A DNA stretch of 42,480 nucleotides. It comes from an uncultured Erysipelotrichaceae bacterium (GTDB taxonomy: Bacteria; Bacillota_I; Bacilli_A; RF39; UBA660). Below, one piece after another: positions 39,912 through 42,480 of this stretch; positions within the stretch are counted from its first letter, which is position 1, and each line of letters begins with the position of its first letter. Location of the stretch: NCBI GenBank assembly GCA_902780585.1, contig CACZGA010000006.1, positions 1 through 42,480 on the forward strand, given 5' to 3'. A program made the translations under genes and the position numbers. A model generated the notes under the pieces. It ran no database searches and had not been told where the DNA came from. It was given only the letters and a program-made list of their open reading frames with translations.

Positions 39912-42201
39912 AACTGTAGCTTTTTCGGTGACTTTAGAAAATCCTGGAGATTATTATGAATTTAACATTGATGTAGTGAATGCTGGAACTATTAATGCCA
40001 TGATAGATGAAGTATCAATAAGCCCTGTATTAACAGATACTCAACAAAAATATTTAGATTACATAGTTACATATGAAGATGGAGTCTCTTTAGCAGAAAA
40101 TCAAAGATTGAATGCTGGGACTAGTGAAACTTTAAGAATAGCATTTATTTATAAAGAAGGAGATCCTGATGATTATCCAGATGAAGATGAGGATATTCCG
40201 ATTGAAGTATCTATTACTTATGTACAAGAGGATGAGGATGCAGAAGATGTAAATCACCCACCAAAATTATATAATATTTTAAAAGATGCGGCTGAAGAGG
40301 GAACGTATGCCAAAGAGTATACAGGTTCACATAAAGATTCTTTTACGCAAAATCCTAGTAATAAAATATATCATTGGTATGCAGATGATGATGAAGAGGG
40401 AACAGCAATACTTGATAAAAACAATGTAATATTTGCAAATCATTGTTGGCAAATGATTAGGACTACAGATACTGGTGGAGTAAAAATGATCTATAATGGA
40501 GAGGCTGAGGATGGAAAATGTCTTGATACTCGTGGTACACATGTAGGATATGTAACTAAAATGAGCCAATATTTAGCATCTAATTATTGGTATGGAACTG
40601 ATTATACTTATGATAGTACTACTAAAAAATTTAAAATTAGTGGTACAACAGAACAAGCAACATGGAATGAAACAACAGGACCAGGACTAATTGGGAAATA
40701 TACTTGTAAGCTAACAAGTGTAGATGGTACATGTTCCACCTTATATTTAGTAGAGTCATATTACAATGCATCGAATGCTAATGTATTATATCTTAATTCT
40801 AATTCACATTATTCGCAATTTGGAACTTTACAATTTAATTTAGGGTCTAATTCACCGTCTTATGTTGGATATATGTATAATGCAGTTTATCCATATGTTT
40901 ATCGTACAAGTAATACTGAGGCTATTTATGATACTTTTTCTCTATCTACATCTTACTGGTATGCAGACTCCGTTACATGGGGAAGTCCTGTTGCTAATCG
41001 TTATAACTTAAATAATCCATACCAAGTAAGTTCGACAGCAGATTATTCAAGTTTAGCTGGAAAATATACTTTTAGAAATGAAGGGGAAACATTTACGAAT
41101 AATGGTGTGTATTATATTGCCGGAGTAAACAATACAAATACAATGTTTTATATTTGGTTAAGTGATTATGGATATCATACCTTGTCCGATTTTAATGACA
41201 TTTATACTTATGGAGATAGTTACACGGATAATGGAGATGGTACCTATACAATCAACAACCCAACCACAATAGAAAGAAAGAATTGGTATACAAGTTATGG
41301 AAATGTAAGTGCTGGCAAATATGTATGCAAGAATGCAATAAATAATACATGTGGCGATCTAAGGTATATAATTTCAACAACAAATAAGGTCATGGTATAT
41401 ATTAAGGTAGCAGATAATTTTAAATATGCAAAAGGATTCACTTGGGATGGAAGTAAATATGTATTAGATAATGATACATCTGTTACTTTTTGGAACTTCA
41501 GTGATAAAACAAATTTAACAAGTTTAAATAATGCACATTATACTTGTTGGAATACTACAGGAGAATGTACAACTCTAACTTATATTTATTACTTTAGCGG
41601 ATTATGGCCATACTATATATTTTTAAAAAATGGTAAAAGTGTGGAAGATGCCATAAATGAAATGCTTTATAACGATGATGTAAATACAATAAGTTCCACA
41701 GTGAAAATAGGAATAGATGCTTGGTACAAAAAGTACTTATTAAAAGATTATGATGATTATATTGAAGATATAATATATTGTAACGACAGAAGACAAAAAA
41801 ATGTAGATACAAATGGGTGGAATCCAAACGGAGGAATCCTTTCCCAACGAATGGAATTTTATGGAGAAAGTGATTTAAGTTGTCAAAATGATACAGATAA
41901 ATTTAGTGTAAGTAATAATAAGGCAAAGTTAACTTATAAAGTTGGTTTAATGGCTTACCCAGAGATGAATCTTTCAAACAATGCAAATGCTCGAAAAACG
42001 GGGCAATGGTATTTGCTTGCTTCACCTAACAATTTTGATACTTACAGCGTTGGTGAGTGGAGCGTGAACGCGAGCGGTAACATGAATAGTCATGAGGGCT
42101 ACGCGGACGGCGTACGTCCGGCTATTTCCCTAAAACCAGGAACAACATATTCAACTGGTGATGGTTCTATGGAGAATCCATATATAGTTTCTACTAATTA
42201 A
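39717..42201 (+). pseudogene. Tandem surface-protein gene, copy 1, frameshifted after the N-terminal cassette
   Basis: ATG 39717 opens a frame with a basic start, a signal/membrane segment (YLLLLALMFSMSLGYAVL) and the cassette end WDIHFDNIVVKE; it stops at TGA 39957. The rest of the protein (to TAA 42201) continues in the +1 frame, open from 39907, with no ribosome site of its own before GTG 39928. The second frame resumes a beta pattern (TVAFSVTLENPGDYYEF), so one gene has been broken at about 39911-39930 by one extra base or a longer deletion. The distal part has an acidic linker, a CWQMIRTTDTGGVKMIYNG domain, four Cys-bearing repeats, and a C-terminal domain ending GVRPAISLKPG, resembling DUF6273-like modules. 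It could be a sequencing error, a true pseudogene, or an off-phase gene. Confidence 0.75.
40590..41640 (+). repeat. Four imperfect protein repeats in the surface gene
   Basis: The second frame encodes four related modules of roughly 70-110 aa. Their cores read GKYTCKLTSVDGTCSTLYLV, GKYTFRNEGETFTNNGVYYI, GKYVCKNAINNTCGDLRYI and AHYTCWNTTGECTTLTYIY, each followed by a Y-rich strand pair. Three keep two Cys 8-10 residues apart; the second has lost both. Limits are approximate. Confidence 0.7.
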
Positions 42202-42205
42202 ATTA

Positions 42206-42228
42206 AGGCAGCTTGGCTGCTTTTTTTG
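42206..42228 (+). terminator. Terminator after the first surface gene
   Basis: GCAGC/GCTGC hairpin with a TTG loop followed by T7; separates the tandem genes. Confidence 0.85.
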
Positions 42229-42257
42229 TTTACTTATTCTATTTTTAATTTTATAAT
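42229..42257 (+). promoter_or_regulatory. Promoter of the second tandem surface-protein gene
   Basis: TTTACT (42229-42234), 17-nt spacer, perfect TATAAT (42252-42257). Unrelated in sequence to the copy 1 promoter outside the boxes, so each copy can be transcribed independently. Confidence 0.65.
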
Positions 42258-42267
42258 GTTATTAGAT

Positions 42268-42480
42268 AGAATAGGAGGTATTAGTATGTGGTGGCGCCGC
42301 TTTAAAAGGAAACAACGTTTTCGTCGTAAAAAGCAAATTACATATTTACTTCTATTAGCTTTAATGTTTAGTATGAGTCTGGGATATGCAGTATTAAATA
42401 CTTCTTTAAATATTAGTGGAATATCTTCTTTAGCTAATGCTAAGTGGGATATACATTTTGATAATATAGTTGTAAAAGAG
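42268..42480 (+). repeat. N-terminal cassette, copy 2
   Basis: Second copy of the 213-nt cassette (see 39699-39911). The last 99 nt are identical in both copies. Identity runs to the window edge, so the true end is not visible. Confidence 0.95.
42286..42480 (+). CDS. Tandem surface-protein gene, copy 2 (3' end outside window)
   Basis: The first 65 codons are in the window and encode exactly the same residues as copy 1: a basic start (MWWRRFKRKQRFRRKKQ), a membrane/signal segment ending SLGYAVL, and NISGISSLANAKWDIHFDNI. AGGAGG precedes the ATG by 8 nt. The window stops on the codon just before the point where copy 1 loses its frame, so whether copy 2 is intact is unknown. The LGYAVL-type signal is reminiscent of SipW/TasA-like exported proteins; that is inference. 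Confidence 0.9.
   Translation, partial: MWWRRFKRKQRFRRKKQITYLLLLALMFSMSLGYAVLNTSLNISGISSLANAKWDIHFDNIVVKE

Noticed and set aside
39907-39959. Programmed +1 frameshift as a firm call
   Set aside because: A T5 slip would join the frames, but there is no stop codon or stimulator arrangement like known +1 sites, and an indel is simpler.
39717-42201. A complete diversity-generating retroelement
   Set aside because: No reverse transcriptase, template repeat or accessory gene is visible; only the C-terminal fold and composition hint at it.
1-42480. Genetic code 4 (TGA as Trp)
   Set aside because: Trp is TGG throughout and no conserved protein contains in-frame TGA; TGA is merely unused as a stop.
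1-42480. tRNA, rRNA, insertion sequence or prophage
   Set aside because: No tRNA cloverleaf, rRNA core, transposase or phage structural gene was recognised on either strand.

Overview
The window is a low-GC chromosomal segment of a Gram-positive, cell-walled bacterium of the Bacilli. The conserved blocks are of Bacillus type: pbp1/recU/gpsB/rnpB, rodZ/pgsA/recA/rny, ftsY/ylxM/ffh and sufCDSUB. RNase P RNA is the B type, and promoters are canonical sigma-A sites, mostly with 17-nt spacers. Very high AT, tiny intergenic gaps and U-tract hairpins overlapping stop codons fit an uncultured gut lineage such as the RF39/Erysipelotrichia-like groups; that placement is inference. TGG encodes Trp. None of the 37 complete reading frames ends in TGA (30 TAA, 7 TAG).

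Layout. 1-3.5 kb (minus): a gene cut by the edge, a class A penicillin-binding protein and RecU. 3.5-5.4 kb (plus): gpsB, the RNase P RNA wedged between gpsB and rodZ, and pgsA. 5.5-9.3 kb: recA with a LexA-like operator, two convergent zinc-ribbon membrane proteins, and RNase Y. 9.3-11.4 kb: an orphan DUF1016 N-terminal domain and RNase J. 11.5-18.5 kb: SRP genes (ftsY, a small membrane gene, ylxM, ffh) split by a HerA/FtsK-type ATPase with a long disordered tail, then rpoZ and recX. 18.5-24.9 kb: a secreted/membrane protein, an unrecognised 613-aa protein, a PrsA-like lipoprotein, a membrane-anchored protein of unknown role and an acidic coiled-coil protein. 24.9-29.3 kb: the SUF iron-sulfur operon with a half-size SufD. 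29.4-31.5 kb: a small SSB, a GNAT acetyltransferase and a pyrimidine-nucleoside phosphorylase.

31.5-42.5 kb is a cell-surface region. It holds a thioester (TQXA-type) adhesin with a sortase-like signal, an overlapping sortase-like gene that lacks the usual active-site Arg, a polytopic membrane protein, a 1532-aa macroglobulin-like protein without a thioester motif, a VanY-type carboxypeptidase, and at least two tandem surface-protein genes. Those two share a 213-nt promoter-proximal cassette that differs only at synonymous sites. The first copy is frameshifted just past the cassette and ends in a sharply GC-rich module. The surface region, especially this tandem pair, is the most novel part of the window; the rest is mostly housekeeping with local oddities.
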